Source of the DNA: Dermatemys mawii
Lineage: Eukaryota; Chordata; Testudines; Dermatemydidae
Assembly (NCBI GenBank): GCA_007922305.1
Contig: ML677333.1
Span: forward strand, 14,709,676 to 14,773,675
DNA: 64,000 nt
Reading direction: 5' to 3'
The position numbers were made by a program, and so were the translations under genes. Position 1 is the first letter of the stretch, and each line of letters opens with the position of its first letter. The notes beneath the pieces were generated by a model. That model saw only the letters and a program-made list of their open reading frames with translations. It had not been told where the DNA came from and searched no databases. This document shows positions 11,325 to 26,300 of the stretch, in pieces.

Positions 11325-14300
11325 GTAAGAAATATACTCCATTTCCTCCCACCCCAACAACAGCATATAGTAGAGCTTTTCTGATGTGATACTGTATTTA
11401 CTCTTATAGTAAATTGTTGGATGATAGAATAACTCGAATTTCAATTACTAAGTTTGTGTCACTAACTGCAATATTTTGGGCAGCAAAAAAAAAAAATCCA
11501 ATATGTGGTTTTACAGCAGATCTATTTTTGCAAAGCACAGCTTTAAAAAGCACTAATTCAACAGTATTTACATTCTAATTTGACTTAAAAGTGAAAGTTT
11601 CAAAGTCGATAGCATTGAAGGTTGTATTTCCTAGTGAAGCCCCGGATTGGGACTCAGGAGACGTGGGTTCTGTTCCCGGTTCTGTTGGTGGCCTCTTGGG
11701 TGACCTTGAGCAAGCCACTTTCCTGCTGTGTGCCTCAGTTTTGCCATCTGAGAATTGGGATTATGACACCGGCCTCCTTTAATTGCTTTGAGATCTACTG
11801 CTGAAAAGCACTATAGAAGAGCTAGTTGATATTATTTATTATGCTATTTTTCTTACCAGACTTCTGGCTTGAAATCAGAAAGGAAAAGAGAGCACACAGT
11901 GTATTAATATTAAAAAAATTCTGTCAGGAAATATAGAATTTGTACTAAATAGTTCAAATAGTGCCATTTGCTCACCATGTATAAATAACTTCCTTCAGGT
12001 ATATAAGTGCTCATTCAAAGCTCAGTGAACTCAGTGAAAGCCTCCCATTGAAGTCAATGGGTTTTGGATCAAGTCCATACAGTACTGGTTTGGGAATCTT
12101 AATGGAATCTGACAAGTGACAAACATTTTTTGGCATAATTTGAATTATTTACAGTAGCTTCTGATTAAAATGTGAAAACTTATCAGGAGCTTCCAGTAGT
12201 ATTGGAAATGCTGGAGACTACTGTTATATCCTGTATTCTACTGTGATAACTGTTGGAATTTGAAGCACATTGATTTCAAACTCGAGATTTACTGAGTTTT
12301 ACCAGATTCACAAACTTGTATAGTTCAACATATGTTTTCTGGGAACTTGTAAGATGGTGAACTGTTCCATCAGAAAAACGTAGAGGTAGATAGAAATAGT
12401 ACTAAAACAAAAAATGAAAGTTATCATAATAAGCAGGACAGGAAACAAAACTTTGCAGCTTGGGGTTCACCAGTGATTCTGATGTGGAGTCTGACCTTCG
12501 CAAAGGTATCATCCTCTTCTTAAGCAATTTATAAAACGTCCATGAGCATTTGTGGAAGCTGAATTGAGACCCCTTGTTCACTAGCAAGTGCCTCAGTGCT
12601 CTGTCATGTGCATTTTAGGCTAAGAAATAAGATTTTGGGGTGCTAAAGCAAAGGATCTGTTTCGGTGTTGGCAAAGACAAAGACTGTTTCTTGGGAGGAA
12701 AGGTTGAGTTTGTTACAGTGCTCTTCCTCCTTAGCAGATCTGTGATATCCTCTTGATGTCTGTTTTGCATAGAATCTTCTGCCAGCTCAATGGCCATGGG
12801 TATAACAGAAGATAAGAATGAGAGGGACTTTTATTTTGCAAGACACAGCTGAAAGAATTCTGAGTAGAAGACTAATTTAAATGTTAATCATTATGAGGAG
12901 AGGTAGAAATAGATGATGAAGAATGGGATCTAGTGATATATCTATGGAGTTTTTGCAGGGGCTATTGCCAGTCATCCAATTTAAGGCAGAGAAGGGAGCA
13001 GTATGTCATATAGAAACTGTTAGTTTCTAAAGAAGCAGAGTCGCGCAATAAGAGGTGTTTTTTTCCCTTAAAGTCCCAGCTCCTGGTGAGAGGTGATTAT
13101 ATGATAATCTTAGTTTCCTTTTTTTAAGACTGAAAGCTAGCTCTCATGACTGTGGAGCAAAGCTTAAAAATGTGAATTCTAAAGGCTCACAAACTTAAAG
13201 GCAAATGTCAAATTTATTATATTTCAGATCTTATTATTTTAAAACCAGGCTTATAACTTCAGGGGATCTGACTTGTGTTATGAATACTTGGGGTTGGCAA
13301 TACTGAGATTCATATATGGGCAAAAAACATACCTAAGCCATTTGTTAGACGCAGTCCCATAATTTTTTCTTGTAATCAATTGTTTAGTCTCTAAAGCAGA
13401 TGTTGATGTTATTTGGTACGACTAATAACAGAGTCTCAAATAGAGTTTGAAGAGTGATAGAACAGAATAGGTCAAATTAATTCCAGATTTAACTCAACTG
13501 AAATCAGTGAATTTATATCATAAATTAATTCAGGCCTCGTGTATTTGATTGAAACAAGTAGAAATTCCATTTATAATTGGACAAAGGCCCAGATGTATTG
13601 TAGTCTGTGTCTTTTAAAATACATAATTAATAGTAGAAGGGATTTGCCTAGTCCAGCTACTTCTTCCAGCTCTTACTTAACTCAGGTGGTGCTTTCCTTT
13701 TCCTATGCAATTATTGTATTTTGTCACTTCAAGGCATTTTAACCAATTTCTCATGTTTCTGTCTGTAAACTGTTATCTTTTGTGCATATCTGTCTGTGTG
13801 TGTGAATTTCCAGTCCTGTTCTAGCCGCACAGATTTTTTTAAAAAGTAATAAAATAATTTATACACAGTAAACACTTTGACCTACTAAAACACAAGAATT
13901 ACCGGCAGAACTACACAGTGATGGATAGGGCCAATGAACTGCCTTATGCTGCCTTGAACTGGGACACAACTCTGTAAAAAGTGGAACAGGCAGTTGCAGG
14001 AAAATACCCCTATAAATTGCAACATTAATTTGACATGTGGTTTACCTTCCAGACTCTTAGTTATTTGAGGATTGGTGGCATAATCATGTAGGCATCTAGC
14101 TACCATGTAATGGGCATACTAGAAATGCTCAGTAGATTGTACCAACAGAACACAGTATAAGAAAAATACTACAGTTCAGAATACACAAGACAGATTAAAA
14201 GCACTACAAACTGGGCATAATGTAGAAGCTGAGTAGGTGACTGTATTACTAAGATTGCGACTGTATCCTCAATCTTAAGTGACCATGACCTAAGCAGCAG

Positions 14301-17300
14301 CTAACTTTACATTTCTACTGCTTTTTGGAGGGGCATTTCTGGGCATATAACAGCTAAAAGTCAAGTCATTCAAGTATATAAACAGAGGAGGAATAATCAC
14401 CAGTAGTGCTTTACCTCTGAATTTCCTGGGTTTGTAATATTTGTTTTTGTGACAGCTGCAACATCTCTGTAACTTGCTTTTTAAAACCTGTAACAGTATG
14501 TCTACACTGCAGTCCGAGGTGTGTTTGTGGAAGCCTATGCTGCTACACTGCTGTTTTTGGCTGGGCTAATGTGAGTAAAGCTAGTGTGGGCATGTGTACG
14601 AATGCTGCAGCTACACCTTGACCTGCAGTGTGGACAAACGGTAAATTATCAATGTGTACTTTCAACCTTAACTCTATAGTCATATAGGTTCTTTTGTCTT
14701 GGACTAAATAAAAGGATAGATAACCAAAGTAAAAACAAAATAAAAATAGTAAGGATAAGGTCAAGAACAGCTTAGTTTATGTAACATGCCTGCAATATGT
14801 TTTCAGAAATCACATCACCATGAACTATAGCAAGCTTCTTCAGTAATGTGATCATCTTTGAAAGTGTAGAACTAGCTGTTATAAACTGAGGAAAAGTTTG
14901 TATATTAATACATACTTCTGCCTTTTGGTAATAATTTTCTAAACATTAGACATCCGTACAAATGAAAGATGATTTAAGTTAAAAGTTCCAGCTTGTATTT
15001 TCTTTCGAATATGGAAGGAAAAGCTTGACAACTAGTCAATAGAATGTATTTACAGTAAAATCTTTATACAGAAAAATTAGATGTACCAAGATATCCTTAG
15101 ATAACCACATAGTTCTTGCTTCATATCCTGCTGCTTTTTTATTTCATCCAAATAAATTACTTCAGTTTTTCAAAGTTAGTTATATATTATTAAAAAAAGA
15201 TGGTTTTGTTATGAATATGTGGCCAAACTAATTCTTAAGATCTGTCCTGGGTTTTGATTTCAGCTGAGCTTCTTAAGTGAATTGCCATATATTCATTTCG
15301 GGGATTGCTTTTGACCTATGCATATTGCTGCTGTTGCTAATTTATAACAAAGAAATAGTCTTCTGTGCCCTTTGCCCCTTACTCCTCCTCCTTAAAATAA
15401 ATAAATAAATATCCCCTCCCTTCCCAGTGAATTTATAGTTTCTTCAGTTACATTTCTGGAAATGTTTTCTTATTTATTTAATTTAGGACCCAGTTCAGCA
15501 AAATATATACCTTGCTTTACCAAACTGCTTAAATCCTGGACAGTTATAGATCTTGGCTCTTCGGTGGACTGATCTGCTGTATGTAAGGAATATTTTCTCC
15601 TCACTGTATAAACATAAGACCATGAAATATTTAAATTTATATTTTACAGATCTAAGCTCCTGCGGTTAGACATTTTGTCCTCTGCCAGTGGGGATTCATA
15701 GTTTAACCTATTCTCAGTTGTAAATGTGAAATTAAAACATGGATATTCTTATTTAAAATATCTTTATTTTTTTCCTTGTAATAGCCCAATGATGATAATT
15801 ACACAGAAGATCACTAGTCTGGCTTATGAGATTCATGATGGTAAGACTTTTTGGACTGCATTCTTTGTCTTTAATTCTTCACAAGTGTATTTTTTATAAT
15901 TTACCTTTGGTTTATTTTTTCAGAAAATTAAACCATGACTTTGTGCCGTGAATTTTATTATCCCACTACCCATGCGGGGGTGGGAGGGCTGGTGGGAGAG
16001 ATTTGTTTTGGTAACTCAGTTGTTGGTTCTTTAAATATTTGATAAGGGACCAATTCAGCAAAAACCATGGTAGCTTGCACAGAATGCAAGCTCTGTAAAT
16101 AAGTCTTATTGTTCATGAGATACCACATGTCACCAAAGATTGGCCTGCCATGCTGTCAGCTTCTTTCGGGCTGGGGCAGAGATCTCTAATAAGTTAGCAA
16201 AACAAAATCTCCAAATTCAGAGATCAGCATTGAATTCACAAATTGGTAGAACAGATTCTAGTTGCTGTGATTTTACATGACAAATACCACTTTTACTAAA
16301 AAGGGAATAAGTAGAGAAGAAAGACTATACTTTTTTCTCCTTTTCCTAATTATGTTCTATGCTATGTTTAATTATTTTGTATAAGACTCCATGAATTTTA
16401 ATTTTGTATTAGATATATGAACAGAATTATATGTCAATTGTATATTACTAACATGTTTAGGCATGAACAAAGAGATGTCATAGTTAGATATGTGTCTTAA
16501 ATGGCTAGAGGAAAGTTGAAAGGAGGTGAATTGTCCCAGTGTGTGACAATATACAGGAACTCCTCACTTAAAGTCCTCCCAGTTAACATGGTTTCATTGT
16601 TATGTTGTTGATCAATTAGGGAACATGCTAGTTTAAAGTTGTGCAATGCTCCCTTCTAACATTGTTTGGCAGCCGCCTGCTTTGTCCACTGCTTACAGGA
16701 AGAACAGCCCATTGCAGCTAGCTGGTGAGGGCTTGGAATCAGGGTGGACTGGCAGCCCCACTATCAGCTCCCCCCATCAGCTCCCCGCTCCTCTAAGTTC
16801 CCTGTGCAGCAACTGCCCAGCAGGCTATCAGTTGCTGGTCATTCAGCTGTCCCTCCCTCCATTGCCATGTGCTGCTCCTTCTCATCTGCCTTGGAGCTGC
16901 TCCCCGAGACTCCTGCTTGCTGAGCACGGGAGAGGGGAAGAAGAGGGGGCTAATGTCAGGGTGTTCCCTGCTCCTGCACCCCCTGCTCCTGCACTCCACT
17001 TACCTATCTTTCATAGAGCAGGGGGGAAACACAACAGGGCTCAGTACAGAGTGAGCTTGCTGGCAGCAGCTGAGGTCTCAGCAAGCTGATATAATTAATA
17101 AGGCATTGTACTTAAGAGCAAGGTCAGCATACTTAAAGGGGAAATGCGCATCTCTCTCTCACACACACACAGGGTGTGTGTCTGTCTGCCCTCTCTCCAG
17201 TCGTGCTGTCTTGTAGAGTGAGAGAGTTAACCCTTGAGGGCTCAGCCAATTGCTAGGTCATCGTTTAGCAGCAAGGCATTCCCTGGGAAATATCCCACCC

Positions 17301-20300
17301 TCTGACTCTTCCACCTCAACCAAGCTTCACAGTCGTCATCACTGTGTACCAGTGTTAAATTGTTTGTTTAAAACTTATACTCTGTATGTGTGTATGTATG
17401 TGTGTATAACAGGTTTAAGAAACTTCTGATCCACTGTTTTTAAAAGCCTTGATTGTGTAAAATGAACTGAAATTGTGGCTAGACAATCCTATATTATTTC
17501 AGATGATGTCCATTATATTGTTTGTGTTGCACTGAAGCATGCTTCAATAAGCTCTGTGATTGTTTCCCGTTGGGAAGTTCATGAAAATGTGATGTATATC
17601 TCATGAGACTGGTCCAGTGGGAAAATTTTAAAATAAATGCATTTGTTGTAAAATAATTGGGGTTTGTTTTGCAAATTATAAGTCAAATTTTCCAACTGTT
17701 TGTAATAGTGTCCTCTCCTCTCTGTTGTCTGGCTTTATTTTATTTTATTTTATTTATTGAATTGTGGAATATCAGGCTACAGGAATTAAATGTTATTGCT
17801 TCAACCCCCTAAATTTGCCTCTACTCTAAGTATCTTGCAATTTATATTGAACACAGCTAATGTTGACAATGTAGGAGGGAGAGAAAAGAATGACAATGAC
17901 TAACTGGGCCTCCCTCCAGTTAGTTCTGTATTTATACCATATCAGTGCAAAGCACAAGGACTTTGCCCTTCCCATTCCCTCTGTCCTAACTGGTGTCACA
18001 CCTATGACTGTTTCACTGCAGAATCTCTCATATTTCAAAGAGACTAATTCAAAGAGATGATTGTGTAAACTAGTCTTAGATCTATTACAGCCCTAACAAC
18101 GAGTCAGTACTTTTTAAAATACCTATTTTAAAGATTATAGTTTGAATCCCAAAATTCCACAGATTTCGTTTAACTTTTAGGGGCGGTCCCGATATTTGGG
18201 GCTTTTTCTTATATAGGCTCCTATTACCCCCTACCCTCGTCCCGATTTTTCACACTTGTTGTCTGGTCACCCTAAACAGGCATTGTATGCCTGACAATGT
18301 ATGCCTATTTGTTTACTTAGCCAGGGGCTAAATTAGAGATTGCAAAGTGTACAAGAGAGGAAATCTATGGGAATAAATAAACAGCAGAAGGATGTTCTGT
18401 TTATGAACAAAGACAAGGGATTGTTCCAGTATATCTTGACATGCAGAGGAACACATGGAATCCTTCACCTAGGATGCAAGCTAACATTATGCTTGTCTCA
18501 GAAAAGGAGGGCCATAGCCAGCCTAGATTCAAAGCACTGCAAAGACTTCAAGTGAGCAATACTTGGTTAGAGATGAGAGAGTGTTGTAAATTAAGTCTAG
18601 GCTCTAGAATGCCTGTTATGATTTTCTTTTATATATAACCATTTGTTTCCAATGTGTTCACTTGTGACTGTTTGTGTGCTTTGCTAAAAAAAGTATACAT
18701 GATTTCACTATAAACATATCAAAGTGTTGTGTGTTAAGTGGAGCTGTGATCTGAGGTGGAGCTGGTGAGCTGGAATGTGCTATTGGAAGCAGCAAATCTG
18801 TGAATACTGCAAGTGTCTCATGGACCAAGGGCTGGACGCTCCAGAGATGCTCCAAGGGCTTGAGGTTTGGAGTGTGCCACTTGTTAATCGGTAGAATGAC
18901 AGCGGGTCTCGCAAGGCCTAGAGGGAAGTGCATATGTTGTCTATAGCTGGTGGAGTTGCGAAGCTGACTCCCAACAGATACAGACTAGGCTTCCTCATGC
19001 TTAGGGCAAGCGATACCCAGGGTTGTGAGGCACCTCGCTATCCCGGGAAACCTTACACTCCTCATTTTAGTATCAAGGTTAGCAGCAAATGAAAGTCTTA
19101 TTTACTAATTTTTATCTTGCTAAAGAAATGAGCTGTTTGAATTCATTTGCATAATGCACAAATGGTGGGGTACATTGTGCAATAAACATAGGAGTGCTGA
19201 TGAAGTGTGATGGCGAGCATGAAAACTTCTCACTGAGTGTTCATTAAAGTATACAGCTCTTTGCACTTCAATAAGTAATGTAGAAATATCTGGTGAACAC
19301 GTGTCACAGTTGTAGAGCTAGCTGCACCGTTGTTCTCTTTCTGGTCTCCGGTGGAATGTTGTGATTCTTCTGCTTTCATATTGGGACTTGAGTACACTAT
19401 TGAGTACTATTTATCAGTTGCGTATATACCTCTGTGTTCACACCCTACACACTTTTGTAATTATGTATGTATAATAAGGTATGCCGTTTAAGGTATAATT
19501 TGTAAACTCATACTTTGCTAACCAGTATTGTCCTGGTGAATATGTATCTGTACTGTGTGGCAACACATTATGTGGAGATTACCTGATGTAAGCAGTGTCA
19601 GGAATGAGATATATTCTGACATCTGGTGGCGAACTATGGGAATTGCAGTGAGTTTTGGAAAATAACTTTGGGGCTGATCAATTTGCATAGACACACCCAC
19701 TGCGCCTAGCCTGAGCCCACAGCAGCCCACATGGCCACTTCGGCTGATGTGGGAGCCCCAGTTTCTATGTTATTGGGGCAGGAAATATAAAGTGATGTTA
19801 CCCTGATTTTGTGAATGAAGGACTATGGACATGTACTTGGCCCTTGTTATGATGGAGGGACTTGCCGTCATCTAGGTAGCACTCACTGGGCAAGGGCCAT
19901 GCGTTTCAGAACACTCTGAGATTGAGAGAGGCTATGGGCAGGTCTCTCTACCTTTTGGTGAGGGACTTGTCTAAGGGCCCCCAGGCCTATTGCACTGTGC
20001 CTCTCTCCACTGTGGAATGTTAGAGCTAATTTTGATTCCCTTAGGAGTCTTGGTTCAGCCTACTAAGCTGAATTCACTTTGAGTCTGCTGGTGTACCTGT
20101 GCCCAGTTGCTGACCCCCCCCCCCCCCCAGAGCTGAAATCACTTAAGAGCTGAAACCACTGAGCACTGTGTTAAGTGGGGGCGGGCCTAAAGGCATGCTG
20201 GTGGCACCAAGCAATTTGTGCAGGTAGCAGAGCAAAGCAGCGGACTCAGCCGAGCGGTTCCTGGGTGCAGTTCGTGTGGCTGGCGGAGTGGCTGGCACAG

Positions 20301-23300
20301 CAGAGCAGTCCGTATATCGACTAGCGGAGCCGTTTGTGCTGCTGACGGAGTGACTGGCACCGCAGAGCTGTCTGTGTGTCAGCTAGCAGGACGGCTAGCG
20401 GAGTAGTTGGTGCTGCTGGCGGAGTGGCTGGCACAGCAGAGCAGTCCGTGTGTCGACTAACGGAGCCATTTGTGCTGCTGACGGAGTGACTGGCACCGCA
20501 GAGCTGTCCGTGTGTCGGCTAGCAGGACGGCTAGCGGAGTGACTGGGGCTGCAGAGCAGTTCGAGTGTCGGCGAGCAGAGCGGATTGCGGTGAGGGCTGC
20601 AGCGGAACCCCACAGAGAGGTGGCGCAGTCAGCCTCGGACCACGTAAGGTGCCCCGTGCCCTACCCTCCATTTCCACCCAGGCTGGGAGGTAAGACTCTG
20701 CCAACTGACTTTTGAACTCTGCACTGACCCAGAACAGAGACTCTTGGGCTGCTGGACTTTGGGACTAATGAGTGACTTTTGGGGGTTGTGGAACTCAAGA
20801 GCCAAAGGGAAGGCCACGGCCTATTTGCTGGGAGGGGGGCTTCTGGTTCATGATTTGGTTTATTAACCTTGTTTATGGTGTTTCCCCAATATAATGCCAC
20901 ATTGTTTCTCCCTGTTATTAAAAGGCTTTGGTACACTCAGACTCAGTGCTTGCAAGAGGGGAAGTATTGTCTCTTACAGACGCCCAGAGGGGTGGTATAT
21001 GGTTGTCCCAGGTCACTGGGTGGGGGCTCGAGCCGGTTTTTGTATTGTGCTATTGGAATGGAACCCCTGGATACTGAACCCGGCCCTTGTTGCTGCCAAC
21101 TCTGATGGGCAGAAGGGTTACATAATATGATGATGTTAATTCAAACCCACAGTCTTGCCCAGGCAGATGTCGAGTCCCTCCTAAACAGAGGAAGGAATGT
21201 GTTCTTGCCTTACTTTGCATGTAAGCAGTAAACAGAGTCATAAAACGGCAGGGCTGGGGTGGGGTGGGAGTGCCGGGGCAAAGGAAATTCAAATAGGTGA
21301 AAAAAACCAGCAGGGAATATCCTTTCGTGTAGACTTTGTGTCTCTTGGGTCTCAGCTAGAAATGTTTTTCAAGGGTGGGACTGGAACTATAAAAAGCAGG
21401 GACAAACACCCCACATACTTCCCCACCCTCATCCATCACATTCATTATACCTGAAGAGACAAAGGAAACAGCCTTTGGACTCTTGGGAGAAATCCTCCTT
21501 ACCTAGAGGATTTGGTCATTAATACTGCTGAAAGCATGCTGTGAGAAAACTTTGCTATGAATCTAATATAGTGTAAGTTAGGCATCAGTAAGCATTTTAT
21601 CTTTACTTTCCTTGTAATCATTTCTGACTTATGCTTTGTTATTGTACTCACTTAAAATCTCTCCCTTTGTCATTAATAAACTTGTTTTAGGATTTTATTG
21701 AATCCAGTGTGTTCAAGATGAAGTATCTTCATAACTCCATTTGGAATAGCAAGTTGTGTGCATATTATTCCCTTAAAGGAATAACAGACTCACCATAAAT
21801 TCATTTTAATACGGTGGCTACAAAAATGGCAGAGATTTGATTTTTTTTTAAAGCATCTCCTTTATAAAGTAAATGGGAGATTGAAGGATTAAAATGCTGT
21901 AGGGGTGAGTGTAAGATCTAAGATAATAATAGGTTAAAAAAATCTGGAAATCAATAAGTTACAGATTGGACTGAGAGAGAGACTGAATGGATATGTGGGT
22001 GGCTAGCTGCAAAGATAGATGAATGTTAGCACAGGTTAAAGTTGATTCTTCTTTATGCCAAAATGTTTCTCATTTTGCTGTATAATTTTATATGATACAT
22101 CAAATACATGTAAAGAAAATTGTTCTCTCTCTCTTTGCTCCTAAAATGAAAACAAACATCTATCATGCCATTGACATTAAGGTGTTTTATAAGTTGGGAA
22201 CCCTGGAGATTGGCAAAGCACTCCTCAGTGTGGATGTAGCCATACGGGTGAACCTGTGCTTTGTACCAGTGTCATAAAATTATTCCCACAAGTGAAATAA
22301 GCTGTTTGCACTGTGTCTAGCACAGGGGTGGGCAGACTTTTTGTCCTGAGGGCCACATTGGGGTTCAGAATTGTGTGGAGGGCCGGGTAGGGAAGGCTGT
22401 GCCTTCCAAAACAGCCTGGCTCCACCCCCTATATGACCCTCCACCCACTTCCCGCCTCCTGATTGCCGCCCTCAGAACCCTCGACCCATCCACACACACC
22501 CCACCCCCACTCCTTGTCCCCTGATTGCCCCATCCAGAGACACCCCCCGCCACTCTAACTGCCCCCCCGTACCCCACCCACTATCTAAGCCCCACTGCTT
22601 CTTTTTTCCCTGACTACCCCTCCAGAGACCCGCCACCCCTAACCAACCCCAAAGACCCCACCCCCTAAGCCCCCTGCTCCTTGTCCTCTGACTGCCCCCT
22701 GCAGAGACCTACTCCGCCTCCTAATCACCTCCCAGGACCCCACCCCATATCCAACGCCCCTGCTCCCTGTCCCCTGACTGCCCCGACCCCTATCCTCCCC
22801 TGGGACTCCCAAACCCTATCCAACATCCCCATTTCCCATCCCCTGACTGCCCCTCGAGACCCTCTGGCCCTTATCCAACCCCTCGCCCTGTCCCCCTTAC
22901 CACGCTGCCAGACATGCTGCTGTGACTAATTGCCAGAGTGCACAGCCCTGCCCCCCCCAGAGTGCTGCTCACTCGGCGCACTGAGGCTGCAGGGGAGGGA
23001 GACAGCCTCCCCAGCCAGAGCTCAGGGCCCAGTTAGGAGTAGCCCGTGGGCTGGATCTGGCCTGTGGGCCGTAGTTTGCCCACCCCTGGTCTAGCACAGT
23101 GGGGTCATGGTCTGTGACTTCACTGCCTGCCAACATCAGAAAGAGTGCTTCAAGCAACATCGACCTCTCTACATGGCCTTCATCAGCCATGAAAGCATTT
23201 GACTTCATCAGTGGTGAGGCTCTGTGGACAGTTCTTAAATTTGGATGCCTGCCAAAATTTGTTGCTATCCTCTGACTCTTCCGTGACAGGTCTGTGATGA

Positions 23301-26300
23301 TTGCCAGCAATGGATCCAAAATAGACCCCTTTCCAGTACAGACAGGAGTTAAGCAAGGCTGTGTCATCACTCCAACCCTTTTCTCCATCTTCCTTACTGT
23401 TACCCTCCTTCTCGTGACCGACAAGCTCGCCTCTGGACTTGACATTAAATACAGAATGGATAGTAAACTCTTCAACCTCATTTGTCTCCGATCCACGATA
23501 AAACCATAATTAAACCAGTCATTTAACTCCAAAATGTGGATGACTGTATCCTGTGTGCCCACTCAGAAGAAGATCTTCAAAAAATAGTCAGTGTTTTTTC
23601 TGAAGCCTTCAACCAACTCGGCCTTATACTCAACAACAAGAAAACTAAAGTATTGCACCAACAGGCTCCAGATCACCAGAATCTTGCTACTGTAATTCAG
23701 ATCGATAAAGAGACCCTGGAGAATGTCGAGCACTTCCTTTACCTCAGTAGCTCCCTGTCACAAAAAGCTGACATTGACAAGGAAATTCAACACTGCCTTC
23801 AATATGCCAGTACAGCTTTCAGATGCTTGAGAAGACGTCTTTGAAGATCATGGCATCAAGAATCAAACCAAGCTTCCTGTGTACTAGGCAGTTGTTATCC
23901 CTGCTCCCTTGTACAGTGCTGAAACCTGGGTTAAGTACAGCACTGAAAGCTATGATCGTCTATCACCAACTCTGTTGGGCTGGTCATGTTCTTTGAATGC
24001 CAGAAAATAGACTCCCAAAGCAGGTCGTGTTCTCACAACTGAGCCGGGGCCAATAGATGAAGGTCAGGCAAAAAAAGCGCTTCAAAGAAACACTCAAAGA
24101 CAACATGAAGAAGTGCAATATTGACATAAACTCATGGGAAATCCAAGCCCTTGACTGACCAAAATGGAAAAGGACCTTGTGGCAAGGAGACAACAGGAAA
24201 TGGAGAACCAGGAAAAGCAAAAAGAATATGCTACAGTCCAACTCACAATCCAGATCTACCCTTTTCATTGGGAAATGTCTGCCCCAATTGTGACAAGATC
24301 TGTGGATCCCAGATCGGTCTCATTAGCCACCTGTGGATCGTTTGTTTTATGCAAGACAATCGAGCTGCAAGGAATAGCAGATGACAAGCACAATAGGGTC
24401 CTGATCTGTGACTGGGGTCACAGGTCTTCTAGGTGCCATGGTAATATAAATATTGAATTATGTACTTATAAACTTGAGGCTGTTCTTATATAACTGCATC
24501 TCCACTAGGGGTTTTGCCGACATGACTAGTTTGTGAAGAATCACACCTCTTCACACCCTTGATTAACACAGCTATACTGGCAGAAGTCTGTAGCGTAGAC
24601 ATGGCCTAACAAAACTGGGTGTCCAGGAGCACAGCGGCAGAGAAATGCATTGTTGACAAATAAAAGGTGATGCATGTGGGCAAGAATAATTATGGAATAG
24701 TGGTTGTATAAATACCAGTGCAGAGATACTCCAGTGGTATGTATATAGGGTAACCAGGCCTTTCTGTTTACCCTCTGTCATAATACAGGAACTCCAACAT
24801 GCAAAGGAACATGCAATGAAAGTGAAAGGCAGTGAAAAGCTGGAGACAAATATTTTTCAATACAGTGCAATGCCTGTTAAACTGTGGTACTCATTGCTAT
24901 ATGACCTCATTGAGGCACAGAGTTTATAGATGTTTGAGAATGGATCAGACATTTATATAGGTAACAGCCATATTTACCAATTCTGGACAATCTACCCATG
25001 GCATTTCTAAAGATGAGTTGTACAACAAAAACTATGGAGACTACTCAAGGGAAAAAAATCCCAAATCATAAACAGTATGGTTCACATTGGTTGGTAGCTC
25101 CTGGAAATTGACTAGCTGCCCACTCAAATTGTGGTACATGGTACCATATCAGACATACTTATAGCAATAGTTCTGGCAGTCATTATTATCATAAACTTAA
25201 GTTCTGAAGAATGTTTCTTTCCATAGTTGGTATAAATAATTCCCTCCTATTTTCGTTTATCTTGAGCCTTTCTTCACCCTCTTCTTTTCCCAAGAACTCC
25301 AGCACACCATTCAAAAACTTCAAATACCTTTAGCATTAGCTTAGTGTGTCTTAAAACCCAGAAATCCTATATGTAGCCCTCAGTCCATTCACTTCCTTTC
25401 TAAAATATAGTTTTTTAAAAAAAAAAAATTAAAGGTCATAATGAAAATTTAAGAATTTACATTTTGTTTTCCAAGTCTACTACATATTACATCTCTTTTG
25501 TTCATGATCCATCATGACAAAATGAGTTCCCATTTAATAAGTGTTAGCAGGTTCACAACAAAAAGTGGCAGCTGTTTTCCCAGGACTGTGTTTTTCAAAT
25601 GCATCTGCTCTGTTTCAGTTTGTTTGCTTTAAATAAGTCAATGAAACTAGATTATTTTTTAGTAACTGGACACCTCCTCCTCCTGGAAACTAGGGATTAT
25701 TTCCTTTTTTTTCGTGCTTCTTGATCTATAATTTATTTTGTAATTCTCATACAGATTTTGCTGTATTGATGACAACATTTTGGTTAATGCCTCAGCATCA
25801 CTTTCAAAAGAGTAACTTCCTGATTACAATACATGCCTGTGCTATTTTATTCAACTGACATATGTGTTCTGTTTGCTTTTGTTGCTGCCAATGCCATAGT
25901 GACAACAAAAACAGTTATCTCCTGTCTCTTCTTTTGGACTATAATGTATAATATTTTACAAATAGTAAGGATTTGAGTTTACACTAAACTCCTGATTATG
26001 TACATAGCAAGGGCAGAGGTAGATTAAGGTTTTCTGGGGTCCTAGATCAGAGCAAGTGTGTGTGTGGAGGGTTCTTCACCCCTTCCGCCTGCAGTCCTAC
26101 CCCTCATTCTGCCTCTTCTGCCTGCAGCCCTGCCCATTTTTGCCCCTTCTCTGGGGCCGACCCCCCGCAACCTGTTTGCTCCTTTCTGCCTCCCCCCTCC
26201 CCACTGTGGCCCCAAGACAAGAGGCTCCCCTAGGAGAAGCTCCCTGCACTGCGGCCCTTGGGCCACAATGGGGAGACAGAGCTCCTCTGGTCCTGAGGCT

